The position numbers and the translations under genes are program-made. 7,555 nt of DNA from an uncultured Acidobacteriota bacterium. GTDB taxonomy: Bacteria; Acidobacteriota; Blastocatellia; Pyrinomonadales; Pyrinomonadaceae. The stretch spans positions 1 through 7,555 of the forward strand of contig CAMLKY010000084.1 of the NCBI GenBank assembly GCA_946480545.1. The letters are read 5' to 3'. The notes under the pieces are model-generated. The model saw only the letters and a program-made list of their open reading frames with translations. It was not told where the DNA came from and did not search any database. Below are positions 6,954-7,555 of this stretch, in pieces. The first letter of the stretch is position 1. Every line of letters begins with the position of its first letter.

Positions 6954-7555
6954 TTATCCAAACCTACCCGTAATGTAGTCCTCCGTCAGTCGCTCGTCCG
7001 GGTTCTGAAAAACCTTCTGCGTGCTATTGAATTCGATAAGCTTGCCAAGCATAAAGAACGCCGTGCGATCGGATACGCGGGCCGCCTGCTGCATGTTATG
7101 CGTCACGATCACGATGGTGTAATTACGCTTAAGCTCGACGACGAGCTCCTCGATCTTCTGCGTCGCGATCGGGTCCAGCGCCGAGGCGGGCTCGTCCATC
7201 AAGACGACCTCGGGCTCAACCGCCAAAGCGCGTGCGATACACAGCCGCTGCTGTTGTCCTCCAGAAAGCCCGAAAGCCGACGTGTTCAATCTGTCTTTGA
7301 CCTCATCCCAGAGAGCGGCGTTTCGAAGCGCCTGTTCGACGCGGTCCTGGAGATCACTTCTACTTGAATGAATGCCGTTGATCTTGATCCCGTACGCTAC
7401 GTTCTCAAAGATCGATTTCGGGAACGGGTTGGACTTTTGAAAGACCATACCCACTTTCCGGCGAAGAGCCACCACGTCTGGGCGGACCCGGGGCGGCTCC
7501 GGCAGGTGTTCCTGAACCTCCTCATGAACGCGGCGCACGCGATCGACGAGGGCCA
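6954..7555 (-). CDS. pstB: Phosphate ABC transporter ATP-binding protein PstB, 5' part missing
   Basis: The C-terminal two-thirds of PstB, the cytoplasmic ATPase that drives high-affinity phosphate uptake through PstCA. Motifs in order: [20 protein letters not shown] with the Q-loop (from 7478); signature LSGGQQQR (7245-7268); Walker B and catalytic Glu VVLMDEP (7188-7208); the SALD D-loop; the H-loop in IVTHNM (about 7091-7111); and the usual C-terminal ending DYITGRFG. The reading frame stays open to the window edge, with a GTG at 7536-7538. However, the 25 residues before DVVALRR do not resemble PstB, which should read like GEVLLDGEDIYAP-VD there, so recognisable PstB ends at 7478. The Walker A loop would in any case lie beyond the edge. 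It is upstream of phoU, the standard order. Confidence 0.9.
   Translation of the reverse strand, partial: ALVDRVRRVHEEVQEHLPEPPRVRPDVVALRRKVGMVFQKSNPFPKSIFENVAYGIKINGIHSSRSDLQDRVEQALRNAALWDEVKDRLNTSAFGLSGGQQQRLCIARALAVEPEVVLMDEPASALDPIATQKIEELVVELKRNYTIVIVTHNMQQAARVSDRTAFFMLGKLIEFNSTQKVFQNPDERLTEDYITGRFG
7476..7555 (+). CDS. Sensor histidine kinase fragment (HATPase N-box), both ends missing
   Basis: Plus-strand frame 7476-7553 reads VWADPG followed by [17 protein letters not shown] and DEG. This is the N-box of a histidine kinase ATPase domain, where the Asn of LLMNAA coordinates the magnesium of ATP. Every one of the 24 codons from 7482 to 7553 ends in G or C. The segment is about 71% G+C by hand count, against about 51% for the adjoining 78 bases of pstB. 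It is opposite in direction to pstB and replaces the sequence that should encode the PstB N-terminal part. The junction lies at about 7476-7480, where both reading frames share CGTC. It is either a rearrangement or a chimeric contig end joining DNA of a G+C-richer organism. Confidence 0.7.

Overview
The window reads as a chromosomal segment of an environmental Gram-negative bacterium. Acidobacteriota is the best guess, for example the Blastocatellia/Pyrinomonadales side. This is inferred from an Oar-like TonB-dependent receptor with an N-terminal carboxypeptidase-regulatory-like domain (a family expanded in that phylum), from mid-50s G+C by eye, and from short heptamer repeats in the gaps between genes. 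No rRNA, tRNA, CRISPR array or insertion sequence is visible.

Layout. 1-336 has no protein gene. It holds an imperfect inverted repeat built from CACGGAA-like units, then a well-formed plus-strand promoter followed about 70 nt later by an intrinsic terminator, which together look like a small RNA gene. 337-3378 (minus) is a complete outer-membrane receptor. 3379-3641 is a divergent control region. 3642-4268 (plus) is a type A chloramphenicol acetyltransferase homologue that seems to be translated from a leaderless mRNA starting with GTG. 4323-7555 (minus) is a phosphate cluster, in transcription order pstB (5' part missing), phoU, a DUF47/PhoU-like regulator and a PiT phosphate permease. Tandem heptamers occur in the cat/pit, pit/DUF47 and phoU/pstB gaps.

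How the genes work together. PstB is the ATPase of the high-affinity phosphate ABC transporter, and PhoU is its negative regulator and link to the PhoR/PhoB system. DUF47 proteins are distant PhoU relatives that typically pair with PiT permeases. The cluster therefore puts a high-affinity and a low-affinity phosphate system side by side, each with its own PhoU-type partner. A promoter-like sequence ahead of the DUF47 gene suggests the DUF47-pit pair can be transcribed separately from pst-phoU.

The most unusual point is the right edge. PstB similarity stops abruptly at about 7478. The last ~77 bases instead encode, on the opposite strand, the N-box of a sensor histidine kinase with extreme G+C at third codon positions. 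That is either a recent rearrangement or, more likely, a chimeric contig end. The most biologically interesting candidate is the possible small RNA at 248-319.
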